Shown in pieces: positions 9,401 to 19,466 of a stretch of DNA of 64,000 nucleotides (positions are counted from its first letter, which is position 1; every line of letters begins with the position of its first letter). The stretch comes from Mariniblastus fucicola (lineage in GTDB: Bacteria; Planctomycetota; Planctomycetia; Pirellulales; Pirellulaceae). The notes under the pieces are model-generated. The model was given only the letters and a program-made list of their open reading frames with translations. It did not search any database and was not told the DNA's origin. A program made the position numbers and the translations under genes. The stretch lies in contig NZ_CP042912.1 in assembly GCF_008087665.1 (NCBI RefSeq), forward strand, positions 4,650,001 to 4,714,000, read 5' to 3'.

Positions 9401-11230
9401 ATGAACTCCAATCAATATCACTACGACGTCATCGTTGTCGGGGCAGGGCACGCCGGTACGGAAGCTGCTGCGGCGGCGGCACGGATGGGCGCCAAGACCG
9501 CGCTGTTGACGACAAACCTTGATACGGTTGGGCAAATGAGCTGCAATCCGGCGATTGGTGGCGTGGCGAAAGGTCACCTCGTTCGTGAGATCGATGCGCT
9601 AGGCGGTTTGATGGGACGAGCGATCGACGCGACCGGTATTCAGTTTCGTATGCTCAACATGCGGAAAGGCCCGGCGATGCACAGCCCACGGGCTCAAGCC
9701 GACAAACGCGAGTACCAACACTGGATCAAATGCGAGATCGAAGCCCAGGAAAACCTGGACTTGCGTCAGGAGATTGTTGAAGACTTGCTGACTGAATCTA
9801 CTTCCGACGGGCAGAAGATCATCGGCATCCGTGTCAAAGGCGATTTCGAGTATCGGGCTCCGACAGTCATCCTGACGACCGGGACGTTTCTATCGGCGTT
9901 GATGCACACCGGCGAATCGAAAATCAAAGGCGGCCGTGCGGGTGAAGGAACGACAACCGGAATCAGCGCGGCTTTGAATCGTTTGGGCTTTGAGTTGGCT
10001 CGATTCAAAACCGGAACGCCGCCGCGTCTCAACAGTCGCACCATCGACTACGACAAAACGGAAATTCAGCCTGGCGATGAACAGCCCCAGCCGTTTTCAT
10101 TTCTGTCGAAGGACTTTTCAGTCGAGCAAATTCCTTGCTGGATCACCCACACCAACCCTGACGTTCATAAACTGATCGAAGCCAACTTGCATCGCGCGCC
10201 GATGTACACCGGACAGATCCATGGCTCGGGGCCGCGGTATTGCCCTTCGATCGAAGACAAAATTGTCAAGTTCGCAGACCGCGATCGGCACCAGCTGTTT
10301 CTTGAGCCCGAAGGACGTTCGACTCAGGAAGTCTACGTGAACGGAATCTCAACCAGTTTGCCGCGCGACGTCCAGGACCAGATGTTCAAAATGATTCCCG
10401 GACTGGAGAACGCACAGATCATGCGTTACGGCTATGCGGTGGAATATGATTTCTGCCCGCCGAACCAACTTCGTCCGACACTGGAAACAAAAACGGTCAG
10501 CGGGCTGTACTTCGCCGGCCAGATCAACGGAACGACGGGCTATGAGGAAGCCGGTGCCCAGGGGCTGATCGCAGGAGCCAACGCTGCGGCTGCTGTTTCC
10601 GATCGTGGCGAGCTGATCCTTGAACGCAGCGCGGCATACATTGGCGTGCTTGCCGACGATTTGGTGACGCTCAGTGTTGACGAACCGTATCGCATGTTCA
10701 CCAGCCGCGCGGACTTTCGTTTGCTGCTGCGTCAGGACAATGCGGATCGTCGCCTGACGAAGATCGCCGCAGACTTCGGTCTGGTCGACGCGATCCGGGC
10801 TCAGGAGATCGAAGCCAAAGAGTCCGAGATCACGCAAATTCGCGAGCTGATCGCCAAGAAACGGACTGGCGACAACATCACGCTGGAGCACTTGCTTCGC
10901 CGCCCGGAAACGGTGTGGGAGGAGCTGGTCCCGTTCTGCCCCGAGCTTGCAACAGTCGACTCCGACGTGCATCAGCAAGTCACTTACGACGTGAAGTATT
11001 CGGGATACGTGACGCGACAACAAACGATGATCGACCGTCGGCGCCGCCTGGCAGAAAAGAAAATCCCGGACCACTTCGACTACGAAGCGATGACTCATTT
11101 GCGTCGCGAAGCGAAAGAGAAACTTACAAAGTTCCGGCCAGCAAACATCGATCAGGCTCAGCGAATCAGCGGCATCACACGGGCGGACATTGACCAAGTG
11201 ATGTTGAAGCTGGAGTCACGTTCGCGATAG
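9401..11230 (+). CDS. mnmG: tRNA uridine-5-carboxymethylaminomethyl modification enzyme MnmG (GidA)
   Basis: 609 aa from the ATG at 9401; the frame is open further upstream, but the family begins here with the FAD-binding [12 protein letters not shown]. With MnmE it installs the cmnm5 group on wobble uridine of several tRNAs, using FAD, folate and glycine. Visible signatures are [67 protein letters not shown], and the C-terminal helical [12 protein letters not shown] motif that contacts MnmE. Length is normal. mnmE is not in this window. It ends 19 bases from the convergent lipoprotein gene. Confidence 0.97.
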   Translation: MNSNQYHYDVIVVGAGHAGTEAAAAAARMGAKTALLTTNLDTVGQMSCNPAIGGVAKGHLVREIDALGGLMGRAIDATGIQFRMLNMRKGPAMHSPRAQADKREYQHWIKCEIEAQENLDLRQEIVEDLLTESTSDGQKIIGIRVKGDFEYRAPTVILTTGTFLSALMHTGESKIKGGRAGEGTTTGISAALNRLGFELARFKTGTPPRLNSRTIDYDKTEIQPGDEQPQPFSFLSKDFSVEQIPCWITHTNPDVHKLIEANLHRAPMYTGQIHGSGPRYCPSIEDKIVKFADRDRHQLFLEPEGRSTQEVYVNGISTSLPRDVQDQMFKMIPGLENAQIMRYGYAVEYDFCPPNQLRPTLETKTVSGLYFAGQINGTTGYEEAGAQGLIAGANAAAAVSDRGELILERSAAYIGVLADDLVTLSVDEPYRMFTSRADFRLLLRQDNADRRLTKIAADFGLVDAIRAQEIEAKESEITQIRELIAKKRTGDNITLEHLLRRPETVWEELVPFCPELATVDSDVHQQVTYDVKYSGYVTRQQTMIDRRRRLAEKKIPDHFDYEAMTHLRREAKEKLTKFRPANIDQAQRISGITRADIDQVMLKLESRSR

Positions 11231-11249
11231 ATGCGGGACTGAGATCGCC

Positions 11250-12167
11250 TCACTTGCCGCCGCCCGCCTGTTTGACTTTGGAGTCTTTCTTCGCGGCTGG
11301 TTTCTGCTTGCCATCTTTTGCGGAACTCTTGCCCTCGCCGTCGGCTTTGTCGTCTTCCTTTTCAAAGCTGGCCTGCGCGACATCGCTTTCTTCGGCCTCT
11401 TCCTCATCCTCGCGGCCGGGATTCTGCTTGAACAGAAACGCCTGGTCGAAATGCAGCTCCGACGGAATGTAGAGTTCTTCTTCGTTGAGCATGTTCTGAT
11501 GCGTCGGGTGAGCTGGCGGATCAATTTTACGGCCCGCGAACTTGACGCCTTTATGGATCGAGCCGCGTTGAAACGGACCCGCACCAAGAATCCAAGTGTT
11601 GCTGCTGGTGCTTTCGGCTTTGGCCAGTCCTGACTGCCAAATCGGTTCGCGAGTTTCGCGGTCGTAGGCGAACACGACCAGTTTCGCGACTCCAGACTGA
11701 GCATCGGTGCGGCCGAGAGAGATTTCCGGGATCGAAGGAATCGAGCTTCCGGAAACGACGCTCACCGCGGAACTCAACGCTCCGGATTGCGGAACGCCGT
11801 AAGTCACATCGTGGCCGTCGGCTCCCAACGCGCCGACGCGTGGCTCGACGATCAAAGTGGCTTGCTCGCGATCGTCCTGAATCAGAGCACCGGACGATGT
11901 AAGTTGTTGACGCAGCGAACTGATGACGTAGTTCGAATCGATGAACAGGTTTGTCTTCAGCGAAGAAATGTAACGCGAGTCCAGATAGACTTTCACTCCG
12001 TTGAGCGCAGAGAAATCGATCCGGTCCACGGCCTTGTCGACGGCGTCGGAAATCAAAAGCTGTTCCGTTCCCGTGCGGCTGGTGGTTGTGCCACAGCCGA
12101 TCATCGACATCGATGTAACTGCGACGAGCAACATCAATCCAACTGCGGCGCGATGCGTCAATCGCAT
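11250..12167 (-). CDS. Putative lipoprotein of unknown function
   Basis: 305 aa from the ATG at 12167. The open frame runs 42 codons further upstream, but this start gives a proper signal (MRLTHRAAVGLMLLVAV) with lipobox MIGC. The mature part opens with GTTTSRTGTEQLLISDAVD, then a globular region with an RVGALGADGHD segment and a YDRETREPIWQSG stretch that resembles proteins handling flagellar or secretion assembly components. The last ~60 residues are very rich in K, E, D and A and probably disordered. I do not recognise a named family with confidence. Confidence 0.72.
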   Translation of the reverse strand: MRLTHRAAVGLMLLVAVTSMSMIGCGTTTSRTGTEQLLISDAVDKAVDRIDFSALNGVKVYLDSRYISSLKTNLFIDSNYVISSLRQQLTSSGALIQDDREQATLIVEPRVGALGADGHDVTYGVPQSGALSSAVSVVSGSSIPSIPEISLGRTDAQSGVAKLVVFAYDRETREPIWQSGLAKAESTSSNTWILGAGPFQRGSIHKGVKFAGRKIDPPAHPTHQNMLNEEELYIPSELHFDQAFLFKQNPGREDEEEAEESDVAQASFEKEDDKADGEGKSSAKDGKQKPAAKKDSKVKQAGGGK

Positions 12168-12313
12168 CGTTCGAGCTGTCCGTTGCCTGGAACTTAAAGT
12201 TTTAAACGTGGCGTCCAAGATGGCTTCTAATTCTGTGCGAGTGAGTCCTGTTCGGGCGGACCTTAGCAAAGTGGACACTCGGCCCAAAGTCATTTTTCAA
12301 AGTTAGCCAGCAT

Positions 12314-12412
12314 TTTGGCAGCCGGTTCAAACTGCTGTCACTTTGGCAATTTGCGTTGGCATATCAATATTGACCGAGTTTGGCAGTCTGTTCATAATCC
12401 GCTGCGTTGGCA
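12314..12412 (+). promoter_or_regulatory. Cluster of TTGGCA motifs upstream of the HTH-receiver gene
   Basis: A KTTGGCA heptamer occurs five times in one orientation starting at 12314, 12342, 12355, 12379 and 12406, and once inverted near 12443. The cluster lies in the ~430-base gap before the regulator gene at 12597. Repeated short sites of this sort are what an operator for a DNA-binding protein can look like, possibly that regulator itself; no binding evidence exists. Confidence 0.35.
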
Positions 12413-12596
12413 AAGTCGGCAAGCTCGGAAGAGACGGTCGGCGTTGCCAACTGGAGCGTGTTCGCAAGCTACAACAGTTGGCTGCTTTGCGAACGATGGA
12501 AACAATTTGTTGTTTCGGCTCTATCAATGGAATGTGAAATTTCAATTCGTTGCGTTCAATAGAAACGCGTCGACCACCCAGGGAGAGGATGGACCC

Positions 12597-13199
12597 ATGA
12601 CTACTAAAACAGTGTTTACGACTGGCGAAGCTGCAAAAATTTGCAAAGTGAGTCAGCAAACGATCATTCGTTGCTTCGACAACGGCAGTCTTAAAGGGTT
12701 CCGCGTTCCCGGCAGCCGCTTTCGTCGCATTCCGCGAGATCACCTGTATTCGTTCATGAAAGAAAACGGCATTCCGACCGAAGCACTCGAAAGCGGTAAG
12801 CGTAAGCTGCTGATCGTGGATGACGATGTGGATTTGGTTGAGCTGTTGATGGACTCTTTCGCGCGAGACAATCGCTTCGAAATCAAGTCCGCGAACAACG
12901 GCTTCGACGCGGGAATGTTGGTCCGGGAGTTTCGCCCTGACCTTGTGATCCTGGACGTCATGCTCCCGGATATCAACGGTAAAGAAGTCTGCCAACGCGT
13001 CCGCAGCGACGACACCATGAAGAGCCTGAAGATCATTTGCATCTCGGGAATGGTGGAGCAGGACAAGATTCAGGACTTGCTGATGGCCGGTGCGGATGAC
13101 TTTATGAACAAGCCATTCGATGTCGAAAAACTGGTCGAGCGTTCGTGCCAGATGCTGGAAATGGATCCAGTCGGTGCGGCAACCGGCACTCAGGGCTAG
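12597..13199 (+). CDS. Response regulator with N-terminal excisionase-type HTH domain
   Basis: 200 aa from the ATG at 12597, which has a strong GGGAGAGG site nine bases upstream; the longer open frame is not needed. Residues 1-60 form a MerR/excisionase-like winged helix (TTGEAAKICKVSQQTIIRCF, then GFRVPGSRFRRIP). Residues 68-190 form a CheY-like receiver with the acidic pair in VDDDVD, phosphoacceptor D120 in LDVMLPD, and the Lys in NKPFDVEKL. The DNA-binding domain precedes the receiver, the reverse of OmpR or NarL regulators. The histidine kinase gene at 13349 is the likely partner. Confidence 0.9.
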   Translation: MTTKTVFTTGEAAKICKVSQQTIIRCFDNGSLKGFRVPGSRFRRIPRDHLYSFMKENGIPTEALESGKRKLLIVDDDVDLVELLMDSFARDNRFEIKSANNGFDAGMLVREFRPDLVILDVMLPDINGKEVCQRVRSDDTMKSLKIICISGMVEQDKIQDLLMAGADDFMNKPFDVEKLVERSCQMLEMDPVGAATGTQG

Positions 13200-13348
13200 A
13201 ACCGATTCAAGACCTGGGTTCGTAGTATCACCGTCGTCGGTTGGAATGGTTCCGCCAGGGGCGTTGCAACAGAAGTGCAGCCTGCCAACGCGGCAAAAAC
13301 CTGTTACTACCCACCTTCAAATACGGATTTTGACACGGGCGTCGAAAC

Positions 13349-14665
13349 TTGTTTTTGCTCAAGACTGAACTTCGAGGACCGCAGGGGCAGCGCATCAGTG
13401 CATCGCTGCCGTGTCCTGAATCACAATTGACTCAGTGGATCGCGGCATCCCAGAATCGGATTTCGTCCGACAAGCTTGCCGAACTGATCCGCTCCAATCC
13501 ATCTTTGCTGTTGATCGCGATCTCCCGAGCGGTTGACTGCAGTGGTGCTCCGATTCAATCGATGGTCCAACTGCTTTCGCGGCTGGACCATTGTTTCTGT
13601 GAGAGCAACGCGATCGATACGGCTCTGGGCCACGTCGTCGATGTGCAAACCTGTTCAGCGGATTCGTTCGAATGGGATACCGACGAGGCAGTTGAAAACT
13701 TCTTTCGTGCCAAAAACCGAAAGCAGCTGGCCAAGTCGCTGTCGAAGTTCGTCCGCGTGATTAACAAACACGTGCTGCCGAAGAATGAACGCCCGCGCAA
13801 GTCTGCCGTCAAGACGCTGATCGAATCGATGTTTGTCGAATCGTTTCGCGTTCATCGCATCAAGCCATCGAACAGCAAATGGCCGGACACTTCTGCCAGT
13901 CATCGTTGCGACGATGCTAACGCGGCAGTGGTTGGCTTGCTTTCAGATCGTCTGGCGTCAAAGAAACAGTTCGAAGCAAAACTACTCGACGCCAAACTGG
14001 CTGCCATGAAACAGTTGGCCTACGGGGCCAGCCACGAGATCAACAATCCGTTGGCCAACGTGGCAACGCGGGCGCATACGATGCTGGCCGAAGAAACCGA
14101 TCCGGACCGTCGGTTTCAACTGGCCGTGATGCATGAACAGGCGATGCGAGCCCACGATATGATCTCCGACATGATGCTGTTCGCGCATCCTCCGGAATTG
14201 CGTGTCGAGTCTGTTGACGTTCGGCTGATGGTCAGCAAACTGATTCGCGAATGCGAAGCCAACCTGTTGCCGCTGATTCGATCAGGGGCCTCGGTGACGG
14301 CAATGGTTGCCGACCGGATTGAGCGGGCGACGTTTGATCCGACTCAAATCAAAGTCGTCCTGGCGTGTCTGATCCAGAACGCGGCCGAAGCGATTCGTCA
14401 CGACGATGGCGAGATTGAGATTCGAATTTCGCGCGACGACGGGATGATGTGCTTTTCCGTTTCGGACAACGGCGTCGGCATCAGCGAAGAAGTTCAGCAA
14501 CATCTCTTCGATCCGTTTTACTCGGGCCGCGAAGCAGGACGAGGCCTCGGTTTTGGGCTGTCGAAGTCCTGGCGGATCGCGAATCTGCACGGCGGATCGT
14601 TGACTCATCGCGTCGACGCTGGAGACCTGCGGACGGTTTTCGATCTGCGCCTGCCGCTGGAATAG
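13349..14665 (+). CDS. Soluble sensor histidine kinase
   Basis: About 438 aa from a TTG at 13349 (a second TTG two codons on is also possible; no ATG fits). There is no membrane segment, so the kinase is cytoplasmic. Residues 1-210 are an unrecognised alpha-helical region. The H-box is at about residue 229 (SHEINNPLANV), followed by the N-box QNAAEAI, the G1 box DNGVGIS and the G2 box GRGLGFGLSKSW of the HATPase domain. It follows the HTH-receiver gene by 150 bases and probably phosphorylates it. The input signal is unknown. The stop codon lies inside the first unit of a short tandem repeat. Confidence 0.9.
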   Translation: MFLLKTELRGPQGQRISASLPCPESQLTQWIAASQNRISSDKLAELIRSNPSLLLIAISRAVDCSGAPIQSMVQLLSRLDHCFCESNAIDTALGHVVDVQTCSADSFEWDTDEAVENFFRAKNRKQLAKSLSKFVRVINKHVLPKNERPRKSAVKTLIESMFVESFRVHRIKPSNSKWPDTSASHRCDDANAAVVGLLSDRLASKKQFEAKLLDAKLAAMKQLAYGASHEINNPLANVATRAHTMLAEETDPDRRFQLAVMHEQAMRAHDMISDMMLFAHPPELRVESVDVRLMVSKLIRECEANLLPLIRSGASVTAMVADRIERATFDPTQIKVVLACLIQNAAEAIRHDDGEIEIRISRDDGMMCFSVSDNGVGISEEVQQHLFDPFYSGREAGRGLGFGLSKSWRIANLHGGSLTHRVDAGDLRTVFDLRLPLE

Positions 14666-14720
14666 CGGCACGAATACCCGCTGGAATAGCGGCACCGATA
14701 CCCGTTGGATAGCGGCCCCA
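14654..14720 (+). repeat. Short tandem repeat overlapping the kinase stop codon
   Basis: Three imperfect direct units of about 23-24 bases share the core GGAATAGCGGCAC, the third degenerate (GGATAGCGGCCC). The first unit contains the TAG stop of the histidine kinase gene, so the 3' end of that gene was duplicated locally. Confidence 0.7.
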
Positions 14721-14889
14721 ACCGCTGCTGTCCAAGCCACGTCGACGCCGCCGGAACAACGTCGGCAAACCGAAGGGCAACGATGCCCGCGTCCCACGCC
14801 GACGATGCTCCCGGTCCGCCCGCTGCAAGCCTGCATCACTTTTGCTATCTTGAGTCGTGCACAAACTACTTCCGCGGCCAGGTCAATAC

Positions 14890-16449
14890 ATGAGCAAAGA
14901 CAATCCGTACTCGTCTCCCTCCAAAACCAATCCCCCAACGCCCGACCTTCCCGACTTCCTGACGGTCAGCGACGAGCACATCGATTCCATCCCGCTGTGG
15001 TATGCCTTCGTCCCGGTCGTCGTCCTGATCGCGCTGCTGGCGGTCAACGTTTACTTCTATAAAGACGACGCAACCTACGGCCCCAACCAGATCGCACTGG
15101 TCGTCGCCGCGGTCACCGCCGGGCTGTTTGGATGGATCCTGAAAGTCCCATTCAACAAGATGCTCGAGGGCATCAACGCCAGCATCGGTTCGGCACTCAA
15201 CGCCATCCTGATCCTGCTGATGATCGGGGCTCTGGCCGGAACGTGGATGCTTAGCGGAGTCGTGCCGGCGATGGTTTGCTACGGGTTGCAAATTCTCAGC
15301 CCCGGCACGTTTCTGTTTGCCTGCGTCGTGATCTGTTCCCTCGTTTCGGTGATCACAGGAAGCTCATGGTCGACGATCGCCACGGTCGGAATCGCGCTTC
15401 TGGGCATCGGGCAAGCACTGGGTTTCAACAACGCGATCACGGCCGGAGCCATCATTTCCGGAGCCTATTTCGGCGACAAGATGTCTCCGCTGTCGGACAC
15501 CACCAACCTCGCGCCGGCGATGGCCGGCACGGACTTGTTCACGCACATCCGTTACATGGCCTGGACGACGGTGCCCAGCATTGTGATCACGCTGATTGCG
15601 TTTCTGGCGATCGGAATGTCGAACGATGTTTCCGGCCCGACGGATCAGTCAGGCGAATTGGTGGCGGCGTTGTCGGAAAAGTTCAATATCTCGTTGTGGT
15701 TGATGTTGGTTCCGCTGGCGACGCTGGTTTTGGTTGCGATGAAATTCGACGCGGTTGTGGCGTTGTTTTGCGGCTCCGTTTTGGGCGGCGTGTGCGCGAT
15801 CGTGATGCAGCCCGAAGTCGTCCGCGAGATCGGCGCCGGAGCCAACTATCTGGAGAGCTCTTACATGGCGGTCGTCAACGCGATGAAGGACAGCATCGAA
15901 GTCGCAACGGATTTCGAACCGGCTCAGAAACTGATGCAGGCCAAGGGCATGTACGGGATGATGAACACGGTTTGGTTAATCATTTGCGCGATGTGTTTCG
16001 GCGGCGTGATGGAAGCCACAGGTTTGTTGCAGCGGATCACTCGTCCGTTGGTCAGCGTGGCCAATTCGACGGCTTCACTGGTTGCGACGACGACCGGCAG
16101 TTGCCTGTTCCTGAACGTGACGGCGTCGGATCAGTACCTGGCGATCGTGGTTCCGGGCCGCATGTTTCGCAAGACCTACCAGGAACGTGGCCTCGCTCCG
16201 GAGAACCTTTCGCGAACACTCGAAGACGCCGGCACGGTAACATCCGTTCTGGTTCCGTGGAACACCTGCGGTGCGGCTCAGTCGACGGTTTTGGGTGTCG
16301 AAACGTTGGCTTACTTGCCGTACTGTTTCTTCAACATCCTCAGCCCGCTCATGACGATGCTGGTCGCCGCCGCCGGTTTCAAGATCGCGAAACTGACTCA
16401 GGGCAACCCGGACAACGATGACCATGTGCTCGACGCAACGGGACGCTAA
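14890..16449 (+). CDS. Na+/H+ antiporter, NhaC family
   Basis: 519 aa from the ATG at 14890. A proline-rich cytoplasmic N-terminus of about 45 residues is followed by some eleven hydrophobic segments. Family features include ITGSSWSTIATVGIALLGIG, the conserved SGAYFGDKMSPLSDTTNLAP loop, and the late VLVPWNTCGAAQS motif. These fit NhaC-type antiporters (TC 2.A.35), which exchange sodium for protons or, in some members, malate/lactate or amines. The gene stands alone; a role in sodium and pH homeostasis would suit a marine organism, but the exact substrate is inferred from family only. Confidence 0.9.
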   Translation: MSKDNPYSSPSKTNPPTPDLPDFLTVSDEHIDSIPLWYAFVPVVVLIALLAVNVYFYKDDATYGPNQIALVVAAVTAGLFGWILKVPFNKMLEGINASIGSALNAILILLMIGALAGTWMLSGVVPAMVCYGLQILSPGTFLFACVVICSLVSVITGSSWSTIATVGIALLGIGQALGFNNAITAGAIISGAYFGDKMSPLSDTTNLAPAMAGTDLFTHIRYMAWTTVPSIVITLIAFLAIGMSNDVSGPTDQSGELVAALSEKFNISLWLMLVPLATLVLVAMKFDAVVALFCGSVLGGVCAIVMQPEVVREIGAGANYLESSYMAVVNAMKDSIEVATDFEPAQKLMQAKGMYGMMNTVWLIICAMCFGGVMEATGLLQRITRPLVSVANSTASLVATTTGSCLFLNVTASDQYLAIVVPGRMFRKTYQERGLAPENLSRTLEDAGTVTSVLVPWNTCGAAQSTVLGVETLAYLPYCFFNILSPLMTMLVAAAGFKIAKLTQGNPDNDDHVLDATGR

Positions 16450-16529
16450 AAGCCAGTTGATTTTTGGGCGGCAACTTTTACACGCAGCGCCAAGAATGCT
16501 CACAGCATCTCGAATAGATAGATCCGGCC

Positions 16530-16662
16530 AGGCACTGTTTGGTAAATGTGAGCGGCACGGCGCTAGCCGCCGGTCCGTTGCGCTGTTTAACGGCGGCTAG
16601 CGCCGTGCCGCTCATGTTTGGCCGTGATGATGACATGAAAATCAATTTATCGAACAGTGCCT
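16530..16662 (+). repeat. MITE-like palindromic element, copy 1
   Basis: 133 bases bounded by terminal inverted repeats (AGGCACTGTTT against GAACAGTGCCT). Inside is a perfect 22-bp stem whose arm begins GAGCGGCACGGCGCTAGCC. Copies 2 (17605-17741) and 3 (26887 on) share the whole layout, including a TGACATGAAAATCAATTT segment before the right end. It has no coding capacity. Confidence 0.85.
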
Positions 16663-16718
16663 AAACTGAGCGACAGTTCACGAATGCCGTTTCGACGGAC
16701 GCTGATTTGAAACGCGTT

Positions 16719-17567
16719 TTAGGCCTTTGACTTCAGTACAAAGTCGCGGAGGATGTCACGGAGAAACTTGAGAACAAGTTCCTCTCGGCGAGGATCGACC
16801 AGCAAGGATGGATCTGAGAACTCTGGCACCAAAGCCAGAGGATCATCCTGGTCCAACGTCTGCTCCGGCGCTGTTAGCTGTCCCAACGCCAGCTTTGGCG
16901 GACCGTCCCCCGCCGCAGCGAATCGCGGCCCCAGCGTCACGGCCAAAAAATCATTCAACTCGTCGATCGACCAGCCCTCGGCACGTCCAACCACGTTCAG
17001 CTGGAGGTTGATTGAAAACAGGCTGTCCACGTTCGAGCCAATCTTTGAATCGTTGTCCTCCTCGTACCAACGATTCCATTCGTCCACCTTCGCCAACACC
17101 GTTTCAGGCGAGCAAAACTCCGAGCACAAAAACAAGTGAGCGTGGGGAGCGTAGATTTCGTTGGCTGGCACAATTCCAGCGTCCTTCCACGCCTTACTGT
17201 AGGTTTCGAAGGAACGATCGAACCACTCGCTTGCCTGAATTGCCGCAGCATCGGCATCCATTCGATCAAGATGCACGTATAGCCTGGCAACTCTTCGATC
17301 CGCCAGAACTCCCTTTATCTTAAAGTCTGTCGTCCCCGAGCCCATCGCAGCCATGCTGATGCTTCGCCGGAACAGGGTCGAGTTCTCGTTGAGGGATAGT
17401 GACAATTCCTCAACGCCACGCTCTTCCGTCTGCTCCTGCGAATTCACGGCGGTAGATTTGATCTGCGTTGCATTCCCCGCAACCTGCTGCCCCTTACCTG
17501 CGAACAGATAGATTGCCGCAAGAACAATGAGAATTCCAATCGAAAGCAATGAAAGTATACGCAGCAT
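16719..17567 (-). CDS. Membrane-anchored protein of unknown function
   Basis: 282 aa from the ATG at 17567; GGAG six bases upstream decides this start over a TTG four codons earlier. One N-terminal membrane segment (LRILSLLSIGILIVLAAIYL) anchors a soluble domain with no motif I recognise. That domain includes an FKIKGVLADRRVARLYVH strand region, a FLCSEFCSPE stretch with two cysteines, and an acidic C-terminal helix. The gene lies between two copies of the same palindromic element, 57 and 38 bases away, so it could have been moved or bracketed by them. Function unknown. Confidence 0.7.
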   Translation of the reverse strand: MLRILSLLSIGILIVLAAIYLFAGKGQQVAGNATQIKSTAVNSQEQTEERGVEELSLSLNENSTLFRRSISMAAMGSGTTDFKIKGVLADRRVARLYVHLDRMDADAAAIQASEWFDRSFETYSKAWKDAGIVPANEIYAPHAHLFLCSEFCSPETVLAKVDEWNRWYEEDNDSKIGSNVDSLFSINLQLNVVGRAEGWSIDELNDFLAVTLGPRFAAAGDGPPKLALGQLTAPEQTLDQDDPLALVPEFSDPSLLVDPRREELVLKFLRDILRDFVLKSKA

Positions 17568-17604
17568 TAAATTCTCCAATCAGATCATGGGGTTCATACA
17601 CGTG

Positions 17605-17741
17605 CCAGACACTGTTTGGTAAACGTGAGCGGCAAGGCGCTAGCCGCCAGTCCGTTGCGCTGTTTAACGGCGGCTAGCGCCTCGCCGCTCATGTTTGGCC
17701 GTGATGACGACATGAAAATCAATTTTTCAAACAGTGCCTGG
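17605..17741 (+). repeat. MITE-like palindromic element, copy 2
   Basis: 137 bases, same orientation as copy 1. The terminal inverted repeats are longer here (CCAGACACTGTTT against AAACAGTGCCTGG, one mismatch). In the main stem one C-G pair of copy 1 is replaced by an A-T pair, with one unpaired change beside it, which hints that the stem is maintained. Confidence 0.85.
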
Positions 17742-17955
17742 TTTCAAAACCGATCACTTGTTAGTGGCTGCGGCGTCTCGCCACAGTATTACTTGTACCA
17801 ACTGCGGCGAAACGCTGCATCCACAAAGTTTTGAAAGCGGTTCTACGAGGGAATGAGAAGTTTAGCTATTACGCTTACGCGTCGGTCATATTTTCGTTCC
17901 AACCTAAATTGGAAACTGTGCACATTCGTGAAAGTTTACAGTGCCGCGGTTCGTT

Positions 17956-17997
17956 GTACCGGCCTCAGGCGGAAACTGCCTGCCTTCCGGCTAAAGC
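17956..17997. repeat. Dispersed palindromic repeat (CCGGAAG/GCGGAAA family), copy A
   Basis: A segment running GTACCGG, CAGGCGGAAA, CTTCCGGCTAAAGC. It matches, in inverted or direct form, segments at 19467-19517 and 28846-28900. The 440 bases between the element at 17741 and the gene at 18188 hold nothing else I can name. Confidence 0.6.
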
Positions 17998-18187
17998 TCG
18001 ACCCGCCAAACATCGTTTAACGAAAATACTGGATCAAGTCAAAAGATCGTTGCCGCGATAACATCGCTCAATGGTCCGTCCCTGCGTGAACGTGGATTGT
18101 CTAAACCATCGAACCGAATTTTGCCACGCGAACTTTGATAGACTATTGCCTGCTTTTCAGGTTCCAAATTGTTCACACGGATCTCAC

Positions 18188-19336
18188 ATGACTCGTTCGA
18201 CCATTATTGCGACGTCTACCTTCTGGCTGGCAACCTTCGTGGGCTCAAGTATCGCGATCAGCCAGGAAACGCCCAAGCCTGACCTCATGATGGCGGTCGC
18301 GTTTTCCATTGGCGAACTGCCGGTCTGGAGTTTGGACAAGGAAAAGAATCCGGTATTTGATGGATCGGTCGTGTTGTCACGAATCAAGAATGAAATAGAG
18401 CCTGAATTATGGAAGTCCGACAAAGCAAGGCTGATTGCGACTGCCGAGAACGAAAGCCTCATACTGATCGCACCTCGAAGTAGAAACCCCGAATTGGCGA
18501 ACAGGATTTCATCCTTACTCCAGCGGATGAGTGCGTTTGCAGAGCATGATGTGAATAGCCGATTGGCAAAGAATCTGGAACTTGCTGAAATCGGAGGGGA
18601 GCGTGTGATCCTGGTTTGCACTGACGCGGACTCGATGTTTTCGGATCGATTCCATCAAGCTCTGAGTGACCAATCGCAGTTGCAAAAGCTGGTTGATAAC
18701 AACTACATCGTTCAGTACGTGCCGAGGGCAAAAGCGTCCGAACTCAAGGACAAGGGCATCCAGGCACCGCCTGAGTTGGGGGCGACATTGTCGATCGTGA
18801 CTGAAACAGGAGAGCCTGTTGCTCAAATGGAATTCGAGACGTGGGACGAAAGCAGCCTGGAAACATTGACCGGGTTTGCGAAGGAGAATTCGAAAGGATT
18901 TGCTGACGCTACGGCCTTGCTGCAAGATGGCCTGCGCGCCGCCAGGAAAAGCAAAAGAAAAGTGCTGTTGCAGATGGGCGGTCCGTCCTGCGGTCCATGC
19001 ATCCTGCTTTCTCGCTATTTGAACAGTCACAAAGAAGTGATCGAGAAAGATTTTGTCTATGTGAAAACGGATACGCGGATGGCGAACGCGGACCAAATTA
19101 AAGAAAAGTATGGGCCAGATTTTAGCGGGATCCCCTGGATGGTGATGTTGTCTGCGGACGGCGAATTGCTGGCCAGCGGCATGTCACCCAAAGGAAACAT
19201 CGCGTTTCCGAGAGCCCGCTACCAAAAGGCACACTTCAAGAAAATGCTCGAATCGACCGCGGAGAAGATGACGGAAGCGGATATCGCCAGGCTGATGCAA
19301 TCGTTGCCCGAGACACCCGATTGGATGAAAGAGTAA
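18188..19336 (+). CDS. Secreted thioredoxin-fold protein
   Basis: 382 aa from the ATG at 18188; the frame is open upstream, but this start gives a signal peptide (MTRSTIIATSTFWLATFVG, cut after SIAISQ). The N-terminal ~240 residues have no clear family. The last 120 residues form a thioredoxin-like domain with active site CGPC at about 268-271 (QMGGPSCGPCILLSRYL), followed by FVYVKTDTR and a cis-Pro-like GIPWMVML segment. It is probably a periplasmic thiol-disulfide protein. The ribosome site is weak. No redox partner gene is adjacent. Confidence 0.82.
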   Translation: MTRSTIIATSTFWLATFVGSSIAISQETPKPDLMMAVAFSIGELPVWSLDKEKNPVFDGSVVLSRIKNEIEPELWKSDKARLIATAENESLILIAPRSRNPELANRISSLLQRMSAFAEHDVNSRLAKNLELAEIGGERVILVCTDADSMFSDRFHQALSDQSQLQKLVDNNYIVQYVPRAKASELKDKGIQAPPELGATLSIVTETGEPVAQMEFETWDESSLETLTGFAKENSKGFADATALLQDGLRAARKSKRKVLLQMGGPSCGPCILLSRYLNSHKEVIEKDFVYVKTDTRMANADQIKEKYGPDFSGIPWMVMLSADGELLASGMSPKGNIAFPRARYQKAHFKKMLESTAEKMTEADIARLMQSLPETPDWMKE

Positions 19337-19466
19337 ACGGCCGAAGCGCCAGCGAGTGAGCAAGTGTGTGAGTAGATGACTACATAAGCCAACCCGACAA
19401 CGCAAACGAACAACCAGCGGACTCACTCGCTGCCGCGTCGTGCTCGTACTCGCGCACGCCAACCAC

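Noticed and set aside
10349-11197. 282-codon antisense frame within mnmG
   Set aside because: It is fully inside a highly conserved gene on the opposite strand, with no motif or ribosome site.
15276-16421. 381-codon open frame inside the NhaC-type gene
   Set aside because: It lies in another frame of a clear antiporter gene, and its R/D/G-rich translation has no motifs, so it is a composition shadow.
16530-17741. Composite transposon around the gene at 16719
   Set aside because: The two flanking elements have short terminal repeats and no transposase, and both lie in the same orientation. Bracketing alone does not show movement of the gene.
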